Positions 43,721 through 55,277 of a DNA stretch of 64,000 bases are shown piece after piece. The first letter of the stretch is position 1; each line of letters begins with the position of its first letter. The translations under genes and the position numbers were made by a program. Below the pieces are notes generated by a model. That model had not been told where the DNA came from, ran no database searches, and saw only the letters and a list, made by a program, of their open reading frames with translations. Source of the DNA: Polyporus tsugae (lineage: Eukaryota; Basidiomycota; Agaricomycetes; Polyporales; Polyporaceae); contig JAHRBS010000013.1 of assembly GCA_024305745.1 (NCBI GenBank), forward strand, positions 2,790,001 to 2,854,000, given 5' to 3'.

Positions 43721-46700
43721 CTATGGATGATATGGGGACTTCGGTCGGGAGATGCGACCGGAACACAAAGTGGTTTGCATGGGAGGAACGTATTCCTGAC
43801 GCATGTTCTGACGCATCGGGGGCGGTGACCGAGTACGACAATGGAAAGTGTGAGGATGGGAAGTGGTTATGGGCGTGGAGGAAATCGGCTCTGTGTTCAT
43901 CGGCAAGGAAGGCATAGTGTTCATCGGCATGTTCATTGGCAAGGAGGACGTGGTGTTCATCGGCATGTTCATCGGCAAGGAGGACGCGGTGTTCATCGGC
44001 ATGGATGGCTTGGGAGGTAGATCAACGGACGTTGCGGGCACGGGGATTCGGCGATGGAGGAAAAGTGTGTGAGGACGAGGGCTGCGGGGATGACGACGAT
44101 GGAACTGCTCGATGGTTTTGTCGAGCGTGGTAGGGATATCGGAGAGGGAAACCCACGAGTTTTTAGCCTCGGGGGTGTCCTTCCAATGTACCAGGTACTT
44201 GTAGCGGTGACCGAGCTTGTGGCAGTCGAGGATACCGGCAATGGGGATGATTGGCGAATCAGAGTCATTGAGGGTGACAGGCGATGGTGTGGATGGAGTG
44301 TGGAACTCGGATGGGTCGTGGTATGGCTCGAGGAGAGATGTATGGAACACGGAATGAAGACGTGAAAGATAAGAAGGAAGACGTAACTTGTATGTAGAAT
44401 GAGATAAAACACGGCTGATAGGAAAAGGACCAAGACGACGGTGGTCAAGCTTCATGCTCGGCCGGGTGGTTTTGATGTTGCGTCGCAGGAGCCAGACAAG
44501 TTGATCGGGCTTGTAAGAGGGCTCCTGTTGGACGTGAGCATTGAAGTATCAAGCCTGGCGTTCCTGGGCCTCGCGAAGCTCGGCCCGAAGCTCGTCATGA
44601 AGACGATCCAGGCGCGAAGCTAGGTCGTGTGCAGCGGGGACCGTGGAACGCTCGGTGATGTGGGGCTCGAAGGTAGGGTGATAACTGAGGTTGGCGTAGA
44701 AAGGAGTTTGTTGGGTAGAGGTGTTGACTTGATTGTTGAATGTGAACTCTGCGACCGAGAGGTAGTCGACCCAGTCGTCCTGCTGGTAAGAGCAGTACGC
44801 CCGGAGGTAGCCCTCAACGGTCTGGTTGGTTCGCTCGGTGAGGCTGTCCATACGAGGATGGTCTCAGTGTGCAGTAGGCGCATAAGCTCGCGCCAGAACT
44901 TGGAGACAAAGACGGAACCACGATCGGAGACAATGGATTCAGGAAGGCCGTGAAGAGGGAAGATGCGCTCGAAATACAAGCGCGCAAACTCGGTGGCATC
45001 CATGGACTCGACGCAGGGAATGAAATGGGCTGCTTGCATAAGCCGACAGCAGATAACCCAAATCGAGTCATAACCGTGTGAATTGGGTAATTTGACAATC
45101 CAGTCCATGGACACCGAAAGCCAGGGACGTTCGGGAATGTCAAGCGGGTGGAGAAGGCTGTAGGGCTTGTGCCGCGGGTCCTTAATGCGTGCACACGTAT
45201 CGCATGCTTGAACATAGCAACAGATGTACGTATACATACCGGGCCATGAGTAATCGCGTGACACAAACGCAAACGTGCGAGCTCGCCCTGGATGACCAGA
45301 AAGGACAGAATCATGACACTGAGACAGGATTTCCTGATGAAGCGAAGCGGGTACAAAGAGATGCCCCTTGTGCAACACAAGGTTGCCTTCCAGGGCAAAG
45401 TCCTCATCACCATTGTTGATCGCCTCTCGCCATTCGGTATTGTTCCAAAAGGCAGCTTGAAAGCGGTCAAGGAGCTCGGAATTGTCAATGGCGAGGGACA
45501 TACAAGCAGAAATTTTGGTAGGGGAAACAGGAACCAACAAAGTGTTGGATTCAAACGGGAAAAGTCGCTCCGTGTGGACCGAGGTCAGCACGGTGCAACA
45601 CTGCAGATGGAGGACGTCATCTCCTTCTTGAGGCGTGAAGTCGGGCCGGCGAGAGGGAGCATCTGCAGGGTTTTTGATACTGGGAGCGTAGTCGAGATGG
45701 AAATTGAATTCGGAAAGGAAAATAGACCATTGCGCTTGCCGACGATTCAACACGCGCGAGGTCATGAAATATTCAAGATTTTTATGATCAGAGATGACAG
45801 AGACGGGGACAGAAGTGAAAATCAACCAGGCGCGCATCTCACAGAAGGTCTCGATGATTGCCAAGAGTTCCTTGTCGTATATTTTGTAGTTAACCTCAGC
45901 AGGGGAGAGCTTGCGCGAGAAATAGGCTGCCGGATGAAGGAAGCCCTGCATGTCCGGTTGAAGAAGAATTCCAGAGATCGCGAAGTCAGAAGCATCAGTT
46001 ACTAACGTAGAAGGAAGTTTCAGATCAAAATGACGGAGAACGGGACAAGCGGTGAACGCACGTTTCAAATGTTTGAATGCGCTCAACGCATCTGAACCCA
46101 AAACAAAAGGAAGCGAGATGGAAGACTTCTTGGTGAGCGCGTTTAACGGCAGGACAATTTTTGCGTAATTATCCACGAAGCGACGATAGAAGTTAGTGAA
46201 CCCGAGGAAGGACTGCACGTCTTTCACCGACCATGGAGCAGGCCAATCGGCGATGGTCGTGAGCTTCTTAGGGTGCATTTTAAGACCGTCAGCGCTCAGC
46301 AAGTAGCCGAGGAACTCAACCTCCGGTTTGTCGAACTCACACTTCTTCGTGTTGGCATAGAGACCAGCCTTGCAAAGTCGCTCGAGCACGAGCTTGACAT
46401 GAAGGTCATGCTCCTCTTGATTACGAGAGAAAATAAGAATATCGTCAATATATACGACGCAGATGACATCCAAGATATCTCGTAAGCTATCCTAGATGTA
46501 TGCCTGGAACATTGCGGGAGCATTTGTGAGACCAAAAGGCATAACTGTATACTCAAACAAACCTAAATGTGTCCGAAAAGCGGTCTTCCACTTGTCGCCT
46601 TCGCGTATTCGGATGTGATTGAAGGCATTCTTGAGGTCGAGGACAGAGAACACCTTACATCCTTGTACACGGTTGAGCAGGTCGCTGACGAGCGGAAGTG

Positions 46701-47940
46701 GGTAGCGATTCTTCTTGGTCATTGCGTTCAGCCTGCAGTAATCCATGCATAAGCGTAGATCCCCGGTCTTCTTCTTGATGAACAAGATCGGAGCGCCGGC
46801 TGATGATGTAGACCTATCAATGAATCCCTTTTTGAGGTTAGTACCAATATACTCAAATACGTGTTCGCGTTCTTGTTGCGAGAGGTGGTAGAGGGGTCCA
46901 AAGGGCGGAGACTTCCCCTCTTCGAGCTCTATCGCGCAGTCATATGGACGATGCGGCGGTAGGTGCTCAATGTCTTTAACTATAAAGATGTCGGCCCAGT
47001 CGTGGTACTTGGGCGGTACATATGACAATGGGTCGTTGTCGGGTGATAGAGGTGGAGCGCTTGGCCCGGATTCCGTGCCCGTGGACATAGAGGCAAGGTA
47101 GGTGGGCGATGACGGAGGATGGAACCAAATACACGCGGTCTCGCCCGTCCGCGCGTACTTACGGAAATGTCGCGAATTGACAAAGGAAATGTTGATTTGA
47201 GGGTTTTCTTTGGGAGACGGAAACAAGGCAGAAGAGAAGAGATAAGACGAAACACAGGACCAGACAGAAGATGCGCCAGTTTGATCAAAGCCAATACTGC
47301 GCGGGGACAAGGATGAGAGAACAGAAGCAGAAAGATATGATGGGCATGATGAAGCTGCTGGCACGCTGTCGGAGGTGGCAGATCACGCAGCACGAGGCAG
47401 GGTCGGAGAGATGCCACCGTCGCCGTTAAGACCAAAGCCTAGACCGACGGCGGTAGCACAAGACGTGTTGAGCAAAAACGGAGTTGCTCGGGTAAGACCG
47501 AAGCCTTTTCCGAGTCCAGGAACGAGAATAAGGCGGCGCACGCCACAACAGGAGAGAGAGAGTTGGTTTTGAGTCCAGTTAATGGAAGGGTTGTGGCGGC
47601 GGAGCCAATCAAGACCAAGAATGATAGGATAAGGAATAGAAACCACGTCGAGAACAATGTTTTCGCAATGTGAATCCACGGAAAGCGCAGCAACAACCTC
47701 ACGCGTGACAAGTCCAGACGTGATTGGCCTATTGTCGACTGCGGTAATGGGCACTAGATTGGCCTTCGCGCGACGTGGGACCAAGTGCCGTTTTGACCAC
47801 GAATCGGAAATACACGACTTGTTTGCACCACAATCGATAAAAGCAGGCGCGGTAAGAACACGACCATCAGAAACGCGAAGAGAAACGGAGACGAGGAAAT
47901 GATCAGCAAGGTCTGGGTTTTGTGATATGTGAGAAGATAA
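43721..47940 (-). pseudogene. Chromovirus pol (protease-RT-RNaseH-integrase-chromodomain), broken
   Basis: Protease has FIDCGANKSCIS (Cys where Ser/Thr is usual) and ILGLDWLRRHNP. Reverse transcriptase has GAPILFIKKK, LRLCMDYCRLNAMTKKNRYPLP, and VVYIDDIL with the YxDD-type core. RNase H has TDASDFAISGIL. Integrase has HDSVLSGHPGRART, SMDWIVKLP and SIVSDRGSVF. A chromodomain (LVHWKDTPEAKNSWVSL) is near the end. In-frame stops lie at 47941-47943 (possibly before the true start), 47383-47385, 46492-46494 (inside RT) and 44549-44551. A frameshift with a small loss lies near 44850 in integrase. It could not make a full polyprotein. Confidence 0.93.
43895..44012. repeat. 36-bp minisatellite inside the chromovirus C-terminus
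   Basis: A 36-bp unit (GTGTTCATCGGCATGTTCAT then CGGCAAGGAGGACG) repeats about three times. On the minus strand it encodes repeated Pro-Met-Asn-rich 12-residue units (SLPMNMPMNT). Confidence 0.8.
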
Positions 47941-48074
47941 TCAAAATATTAGAGCCTCAGCAGACTTGAGCAACCACTTGCCGCTCATAGAGCGAACGTG
48001 TGTGCTCTCCAACCTCGGAGCGGGCGCCTGCGTCCCATGATGCTCCGAGGGTACTGGGACTGGGGTGCCCTCGG

Positions 48075-49286
48075 CTAGGCTTTTCCCGCACGGGGATTAG
48101 CCTGGCCACGACGTCCACTTGGACCAGTGCGGTTCAGAACGATTGGGCAGTTTGCCACGACATGACCGCCTTCACCGCAGTAGTAGCAAGCAGGCGCACT
48201 CCGACAATGAGCCTTCTCTTGAGGAGAAATCGGGCCGCGGCGCACCGTGTCGACTTCCATAGGTACAGGCTCATTCGCAGCAGGGAGCGGAGCACGGGGA
48301 ACAAACGGATGATGTGATTGGGGATGGAACGAATGAGTTTGGAACGGATGCGTGTTCGCATGGTGCTGAGAAGAGTCACGCTCGCGGACGAGCTGCTGGG
48401 AGCGCAAGGATGTGTCAAATATCCCGGTATGATTACCACTGTGGGCGCGCTTCTTCTCAAGCTCGCGCTCATGAAGACGGTTATCAATGGGAACAGCCTG
48501 CCTGATGAACTCATCAAGAGTCTTAGCAGGCTCAAGGACAACAAGTTTGTCCTTCAACTCGGACTTCAGATGTTGATGAAACATGGTGAGCTTGGTCTGC
48601 TCAGAGAAATCGCAGTACACGCTAATCTCCTTAAAACGCGCTGCATAATTCGCGACGGAACCAGTCTGATAGAGATTCGAAAGCTTGATCAAAGCTGCAT
48701 TCACCAAGTCCGACGTCTGGAACATCTTCTTGAAATCTTCCTGAAGAGTGTTCCAGTCGTGCAACATGCTTGCACAGTCTGATGAGATCGAGATCTCATT
48801 GAACCACGAAGCGGGAGCACCGTCCGCAAGGAACCTGCTCATGTAGATAGCCTTGTCATAATCCTCTGCGAGGTTACGGCGCTGCAGATGAAGCACCGCA
48901 TTAATCTCTCGCAGGAAATGGAGAACATTCTCTGCGCGACCGTCAAAGACTCGAGGCTTGTTGAACTGAATGTTCGAGCCCAATGGCTGCGCAGGATGCT
49001 CCTTATGAATTTCGGTTGTTAGTTCTTCAACCCTCCTGCGAAGCCCCTGCTGGATCTCGAAGGACTGATCTCTGTTCAACCCAATAGAGTACACCGTGTT
49101 GTACACAGTTGGATCGTGCGGGGGAACAGGCGCAGGAGGAGGCACAAAAGGTGGGGCCGGGTCCATCGGAGGCAGATCATGAGGGTAGGAAATATGTTCG
49201 GGTGGAGGCCCGTCAAAACCCTGATTAATGTTGGTCATGCCGCCGATGAGCTCGTTCCCGCCGTAATTGTAATGGGCATTGGTCAT
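48075..49286 (-). CDS. Chromovirus gag (capsid-nucleocapsid)
   Basis: An unbroken 403-codon frame from ATG 49286 to stop 48075. The middle matches the retrotransposon capsid domain (FDGRAENVLHFLREINAVL, WNTLQEDFKKMF, LSNLYQTGSVANYAARFKEI). Near the end is a CCHC zinc knuckle, CYYCGEGGHVVANC. It is in a different frame from pol. It is the only intact frame of the element; whether it is still made is unknown. Confidence 0.93.
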   Translation of the reverse strand: MTNAHYNYGGNELIGGMTNINQGFDGPPPEHISYPHDLPPMDPAPPFVPPPAPVPPHDPTVYNTVYSIGLNRDQSFEIQQGLRRRVEELTTEIHKEHPAQPLGSNIQFNKPRVFDGRAENVLHFLREINAVLHLQRRNLAEDYDKAIYMSRFLADGAPASWFNEISISSDCASMLHDWNTLQEDFKKMFQTSDLVNAALIKLSNLYQTGSVANYAARFKEISVYCDFSEQTKLTMFHQHLKSELKDKLVVLEPAKTLDEFIRQAVPIDNRLHERELEKKRAHSGNHTGIFDTSLRSQQLVRERDSSQHHANTHPFQTHSFHPQSHHPFVPRAPLPAANEPVPMEVDTVRRGPISPQEKAHCRSAPACYYCGEGGHVVANCPIVLNRTGPSGRRGQANPRAGKA

Positions 49287-49412
49287 AGAAGAAAAGGAAA
49301 TAATACAGATATTTGGTAATGAGGAACGTTACCAATAAAGAGACGGAAACCGGTTGTTGCTGAGAATAGGGGCCTGTTGCGTTGGTCGAGTTGTTGTGGG
49401 GTGGAATCAAAC

Positions 49413-49728
49413 TGTAACGACCGTGCTCGTGTTACAAAGACAAACACAGCATAGACGTGCACACGGCTAGTCGATAGGCGAAGTAGAAGCGTGAGGATGA
49501 GAAGCGAGACTGAAGCAGACGAGAGTGCGTGGTGAGACTGGTGTTGATTTCACGAGGAGACTACAAGCAGTGCCAGGCCAGATATATACCTACAACGAGT
49601 CTGACGAGAGAGTGGAGTAGCTATGACAAGCACATTGGGCTGAGATACAACTATGCAACAAAGATACAGCGAGAAGGGTCCGTGCGAGGCAGTGACCATA
49701 GTGACTCAATGTAACGCGGACCGTTACA
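49413..49728 (-). repeat. 5' LTR of the chromovirus
   Basis: 316 bp, the promoter-side LTR for the minus-strand element. Keeps more CpG sites than the other LTR at some positions and fewer at others. Confidence 0.95.
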
Positions 49729-49733
49729 CTCAA

Positions 49734-51356
49734 TACCTGAGCAGACTCATGCAGGTGAGCTCCAATTCGGGCTGAGTGCCCGTAATGTCGGACAGCTGCA
49801 TTGGGCACTGTACCAGCTCCTGTTGAGCCTCATTTCAATCATGCTAATCATGAAATCCTGTTTTCGAAGACGAGACGTGACATTTCTCAAATTCTGGTGG
49901 CCATTCGGGTATTTACCAGCTCATTAGAAGTATCTATTGGGGGCATCACCATTTTGGCGTGGATCTTACAGGGGATTGCAAGAGGATTGCAATGTATTGT
50001 AATGTCATTTTATGCGATGTAATAATTGTGAACTCCCAATCTATCATAGTTACACTATGACGAGGTGGGGCTAGTTGCAAGTTGGTTGTAAGATATGAGT
50101 AAGTCAATGGCAATGAACGCCATGATGCCATCAGGTTGCAAGGTGCGCGAGGATGACAGACAATCCAAGCATTCCATTGTTCTAGATTTTATTCCAGGCT
50201 GATTGCAAACATCCGACTTGATAGAAATTGTGCCAAAATATGTATATTGTAGTAGCTACCAACAATGGGCCATACATGAGAGAGAAGCGGTATCTACATA
50301 GTACAGGTACTAGTAAGCAACCGGGAGCTCGCAATGGAGGCTGTACGGCGACAATGGCGGTGACGGTGACGGCAACGATGACACCGTCCATCAGTGATGG
50401 GGACCAGGGGAGCTCCGGAGACAGGAGGGCAACACGACGAGGAGAGTCAGATGCCGCCAGCGAGCCAGCATCCAGAGGAGTATCGTAGATGATCATGAGA
50501 GCCTGAGCCGCACCGCAGAGAACGGAGACGCACCCGAGAGAAGCCAAGGACACAGCCAACCCCAGTGTTTCCCAAGACACTGAGCACCGGCTTGGTACAG
50601 TATGCAGGACGTACCTTGGAGGCCTTTCATGCAGTGGTGTTGTGGCACAAATGAGGGAAGAATTGAGGGAGGACTTACCGTATTCCTGATCGATGGCGGT
50701 GGGGTTGAAGTAAGGGAGAGAAATAACGAGTGAAGCGGAGGGGAGGTTTTTAAGGGAGCACAATTGAAATCCCGACAACGTGCTGTACAGTTCATGATGG
50801 AAGGCTCCAGCAGTTTGATGTGATGGGAGGTGTACTTGCCAGAGCGTCGCAAGAGAACGCAAGATAGTAAGCAGATACAAGAGGCTTGGGAGGAGGTCGC
50901 AAGCTGGTGGCAAGGCGGTTGCAAGCGCCCCCATCATCTCAGCCGGTTGCGACCGGCCCAAGGATTCCGGCCGACTTACATTGCATTATAATCAATATAA
51001 AATCATTGTTGGCACAGTAAGCTGATTATTAACAGCGGGATTATTACCTGCCTTGCCACTTTGCCGCCATTTTGGTGATGGGAGTGTCTTGCCCGGCGCG
51101 CTAGCGCCGGCCCGAAAAATTAAATCTGGGCTGTTTCTTGTCGGTCTGTTCGCTCTCTTTGTGATACGTAAGGAAGCGAAAGGCCCTTGCCATACATCCT
51201 GTATAATCCTAGGGAGACACTCTCCTCTCCTTCCCCTCCAGCTTGAACTACTGTTAATTAATTAAATTAATTATCTCTTTCCGTGCTCGAACCTACCTAC
51301 ATAGGTCCAGTGCCCCCCAATGGGTGAAAAAAAAGGCCATGCCTTCTCGATGGAAG
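49734..51356. other. Unclassified, possibly repeat-derived region
   Basis: About 1.6 kb with several TTGCAA/TTGCAAG motifs, AT-rich patches and a 259-codon minus frame (50182-50961) with hydrophobic segments but no family pattern. It sits between the chromovirus and the tRNA-like gene. I could not identify inverted ends or a gene. Confidence 0.35.
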
Positions 51357-51425
51357 GCATTAGGGGGTTTCGAACTCCCTACTGGTCGATGAGAACGACC
51401 CAGTATACCAGTATACCATTAATGC
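51357..51425 (-). tRNA. tRNA-like gene with Glu (CTC) anticodon on the Gly-type body
   Basis: A 69-nt cloverleaf. The first 60 positions match the tRNA-Gly copies at about 47 positions without gaps. The acceptor GCATTAA pairs with CTAATGC (one A.C mismatch), the anticodon stem GGTCG/CGACC is perfect, and the loop TTCTCAT gives CTC. The T stem has one mismatch and base 73 is C. The B box is weakened (AGTTCGAAACC). A run of eight T lies about 27 nt downstream on this strand. It may be a decayed or recoded tRNA, or a member of a tRNA-derived short element family. Confidence 0.5.
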
Positions 51426-51645
51426 ATGCTGTGTTTTATTTCTATGACGTTTCAACTTGAACTTAAAGGTTGAAACTTGATGAGGACTTGACGTAACGAG
51501 ACGCTCATGATCGGCCCAGCCACGTGGCTCGTCAAGCGGGCCGGGGATAAGATTTTGGAGGTTGGTCACGGTGGTCTGCGGCTCGTACGGTACTTACTGC
51601 AAGTCCTCCACCTTATTCGCCCCTTGCACGCCCCCCTCGTCTGCC

Positions 51646-54002
51646 ATGGTTCGCCGTCGCTCAGGGAAAGCTAAGGCGGCTCAACACAAGCCGCGAGGCG
51701 TAGACCGCAAGGGCAGCAAAATGAAGCGGTGGAACACGGCCTCGGACATCCCGATGGACGAAGAGGATCAGTGTACGTCCGCCCGGTTTGACGTCCGTGT
51801 GTCGCGTATTTCTCATGCCCAGAACAGTCCATGCGTCCAGGGATAAGATCCTTTTCGAAGGGGATGACGGTGGAGACGACGATGACGGCGACGAGGATGA
51901 GGTTTTCGCGCTGAAGGGCATGGCCGAGAGCGATTCTTCGGGAGATGAACAGGACGAAGATGGCATGGACGGGGGCGACGATATTGACGACGTGCACTAC
52001 GCCGCTGTGGCTGCTGCAGAGAAGGGGAAGAAGCAGAAGCAGAAGAAAGGGAAGAAGGGAAAGAAAGACGAGTCCGAGGAAGAGGAGGAGAGCGACTCCG
52101 AGGAGGAAGAGGGCTGGGGGACGAAGAAGTCGGCATACTACGCGTCGAACGCAGATGAGATTGAATCGGACGACGAGGAGGCGAACGAGCTGGAAGAGCA
52201 AGAGGTGAAGAGGCTGCAGGCGAAGACGAGGGACGCTATGGCTGACGACGACTTTGGACTGGGAGATGTGGTGGAGGATCTACCGGAGGACGACGAGTAT
52301 GTTTCTATTCGATCCTTATTGAACGTGCCTGTGGTTAACCACAACGCAGTCTGGTGGACGAGCCTGTGCAATCCGTAGTCCAGTTACCCCAGGACAAGCA
52401 AACGCTATTACGGCATCTAGAGAAGACGAACCCCGAAGCTTTGGCATTGGCACACGACTGGGACGACGTGGCTTACAACGTGATGAAGTCAAAAACCAAG
52501 CTAGAGAAGTACGTCTATCAACCTTTTATGCGCATACAACCACCTGATTCCGTGCCCTAGGCTTCAAGCTGAGAACCCGAGTGCTCTTAGCCTCAGCATG
52601 ACGCACCTACACCACCGTACGTTCCCAGCGCCCTGCATTCCCACAAATGACCATTGACCCAGCCCGTTTTGCAGAGGCCCTCCTCACATATGCAACGACC
52701 CTCGCCTTCTACTTCCACCTCTGTGCCTCCCCCAAATACGCCCAGCGGCCAGATCTTCTCCGCGCGCACCCGATCCTTCCCCGCTTGCTCACGCTCAAGC
52801 AGTCCCTGCACACTCTCGAGGAGCTCGACTTCGCCGGGTCCGATGACGAGTCAGGCCTGAGCTCGTCCGACCTCGACGACGGAGAGGACGAAGAGATTGA
52901 CTGGATGGCGGACGCACAAGACCTCTGGGCAGGGAACAACACGCTCAAGCGAAAGGGCGCGGGACTGGAGCAGGACGAGCTTGAGGAGCTGCTCCGCGAA
53001 GCCGAGGGTATCATGGATATTGACGTCCTGCCGAAGGCGAATGGGAACAAGAAGGAGAAGGAGAAGGAGAAAAAGTCGAAGCGCAAGTCGAAGGCGGTGG
53101 ACGGCGAGCCCGAGCCTCCCAAGAAGAAGCGCAAGGCGGCAGACGCGAGCGCAAAGATCGCCATGCCTATGCCTGTCTTCGACCTCGTCGAGCCCGAGCT
53201 CGCGCCGTCCTCCAAGGGCAACAGCAAAAGGAAATCAAAAGCGGCAGCCGCGGTCGACGCGGCAGAAGACGTGTATGGGGAAGCGAACACGCTGGACGCT
53301 GCGGACGCCGCGGACAAGCAGGCGCACAAGAAGTCGTTGCGCTTCCACGTCGCGCGCATTGAGAGCACTGCCGCGCGCCGTGCGGGCGCCCGTGCGCACA
53401 CCGTCGGTGGAGACGACGACATCCCGTATCGTGAGCGGAAACGCGAGCGCGAGGCGCGCCTTGCGAAGGAGGTCGCGAAGGCCCGCGAGGGGCTTGGTGC
53501 GGACTTGGACGACGTCGACCCCGAACTGGCGATGGATGGCGAGGCGGGAGTCAAGAAGGGCAAGAAGCGGAGTCGAGATGAGGAGGACGAAGAGAGCGGT
53601 GGGGAAGAGGATGGATACTACGAGCTCGTGAAGCGGAAGTCGAAGGAGAAGAAGGAGAAGAAGAAGCAAGAGTACGAGACGGTGGCCGCGGCTGCTCGGT
53701 ATGTGCCCCTTCGACTCATTGCTATCGTACGCTCGAAGCTGATTCGCGCGAACAGGGTCGTCGACGAGGAGAGCGTGGACGGACCGCGGTCTCTCACGCG
53801 GGCGATCCTCAAGAACAAGGGCCTGACCCCGAGACGCCCCAAGTCCGTCCGCAACCCGCGCGTCAAGAAGCGGGAGAAATACGAGAAGGCGAAGAAGAAG
53901 GTTGCATCGCAGCGCGCGGTCTACAAGGGTGGCGTCGACGCGAGCAGATATGGGGGAGAGAAGACCGGTATATCGCAGACGATCAAGAGTATCCGGCTAT
54001 AG
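51646..54002 (+). CDS. SAS10/UTP3-like small-subunit processome protein
   Basis: Five or more exons from ATG 51646 (MVRRRSGKAKAAQHKPRG) to stop 54002. An acidic N-terminal half (EESDSEEEEGWGTKKSAYYAS) is followed by the Sas10/Utp3 domain (LPQDKQTLLRHLEKTNPEAL, LLTYATTLAFYFHL) and long charged linkers. The C-terminus is diagnostic of Sas10: DGPRSLTRAILKNKGLTPRR, NPRVKKREKYEKAKKK, and a final GGEKTGISQTIKSIRL. In yeast it is a subunit of the U3 snoRNP-containing complex that processes 18S rRNA in the nucleolus. Exon borders in 51770-52660 are uncertain. Confidence 0.92.
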
Positions 54003-54965
54003 TGAAACTTTTTCGCTCGGCGCTGCGCTGCGTACTTACATTGTTGTAGGAAGGGACATGAAGTACGTGTGTGGGACGGCGGCTAGCGTCAGCCAACATC
54101 ATGATCAGGTGCGGCCGCTAGGTATACGACCATCGTCACCCATATGGCAAACTTCCCTGCATTCTCACTCCATGAAGTCCGCTGAGTTACTTGCGCAGTG
54201 CCTGCTCGAGCATGCTGTATGCATTATGCGTTACCCAGTGAAAATGGTCGACCTTCTTCGTCCTGCCGTCTGCTTTCCGCGCTGGTTCGCCATGAGGAAG
54301 ACCGCCCTTCACGCCCACAAGGTGTGGCTAATTCTAAAGGTTCAACTAAACGTCGCGTTCAAACAACCATCAGCCGCCTAAGACGTCTTCCCGATGTGCC
54401 ACGTGCTAGTGTCAATGAAGTAAGTGACAGTGGCAACACTGAGCAGATGAGGCGGAAAAACAGGGTCTCATCCCATCAGACGATGGAATTACGCTGAGAG
54501 CTTATACAGCGATGTTTTGCTTATACCGGCCGAGAAGGCTGCGAACGAAGCCGGCAATAGCAACAATGCCATGTTTTTGCGCATCGTCGGCTACCTCCTT
54601 TATCCCCCTTCCCAAGATACTCGTGCCATCCTCAAGAGCGAAATAGAGCTCTGCAACCATCGGAACTAAGCTATATACGATCTAGGGGGTATGTACTTCA
54701 AACATTTCATTCAACTCTTCTGTAAGTGCGGCTCCCGGAGTCCTACCTGCATGGAGAAACCTAACGCCAGTCACACAGTCAGAACGGGAACAAGGGAAAC
54801 ATCTACGCCAGAGTCTGAAGGTTTGGAAGATTCTCCCAAGCCGCCGAGTTACTAAGCTCTTCTCATGCATGTACGTATCCCTGACCGGTTCCGCTCGGAC
54901 ACCACTCCGCCTGCCCGGGATCCGGGGACCACTCGCATGCGAAAGCCGCTGTACGTCACCCTTGC
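54003..54965. other. Intergenic, no gene seen
   Basis: About 1 kb downstream of SAS10 with short scattered frames and no family pattern. Confidence 0.4.
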
Positions 54966-55277
54966 ATGCCAACTTCTGCACTTATCGCTGTCATAGTAAG
55001 CAACATCGAACGGGCTCTCGCACGGGATAATTTTAGCTGCCTGCTGTCGGGCAAACCCGATGTGCAATCGTATTGGAAAAGATTCTTCACGGAGCTATCG
55101 CCAGACAAACAGTTCGCGCCGTGGCGGAATGTTGCTATATTCTCCCAGCTGGCTCGCTTGGCGATCCTGGGACCGGCGACCCCCTCCCTAGCCCGGCGTA
55201 TCCCCGAGGGCCGAATCCACACTAGTACTGCGCAGGAGTACCTGAATGCAATTGTCGACGATATGGCGCATCAGTAA
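54966..55277 (+). CDS. Hypothetical, faint resemblance to mushroom HNH-type proteins
   Basis: A 103-codon frame from ATG 54966 to stop 55277. The segment IERALARDNFSCLLSGKPDVQSY resembles the RD..C..SG start of HNH-nuclease-like domains common in Agaricomycetes. No histidine motif follows, so at most this is a fragment. It could be chance. Confidence 0.25.
   Translation: MPTSALIAVIVSNIERALARDNFSCLLSGKPDVQSYWKRFFTELSPDKQFAPWRNVAIFSQLARLAILGPATPSLARRIPEGRIHTSTAQEYLNAIVDDMAHQ

Larger units (their letters stand above)
43351..49728 (-). mobile_element. Ty3/Gypsy chromovirus LTR retrotransposon (defective)
   Basis: A 6,378-bp element in minus orientation with two 316-bp LTRs (43351-43666 and 49413-49728) that start TGTAAC and end GTTACA. 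A 5-bp target duplication CTCAA flanks it (43346-43350 and 49729-49733). Read on the minus strand: gag with a zinc knuckle, then protease, reverse transcriptase, RNase H, integrase and a C-terminal chromodomain. This order and the chromodomain define the chromovirus branch. A purine tract (AGAGAGGAGGTGA) lies just before the 3' LTR. No standard TGG primer-binding site follows the 5' LTR. Pol has several stops and a frameshift, so this copy is dead. Confidence 0.95.

Noticed and set aside
45292..46005. 237-codon plus-strand frame inside the retroelement
   Set aside because: Antisense of RNase H/integrase; no retroelement antisense protein is known for this family.
49380..49412. Primer-binding site after the 5' LTR
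   Set aside because: The sequence (GTTTGATTCCACCCC) lacks the usual TGG start and did not match a tRNA 3' end I could name; not called.
50182..50961. 259-codon minus-strand frame with hydrophobic stretches
   Set aside because: No conserved motif, in repeat-derived DNA; hydrophobicity can come from composition. Left as unclassified.
52709..53563. 284-codon antisense Ser-rich frame over SAS10
   Set aside because: Shadow of Lys/Glu-rich coding sequence read on the other strand.
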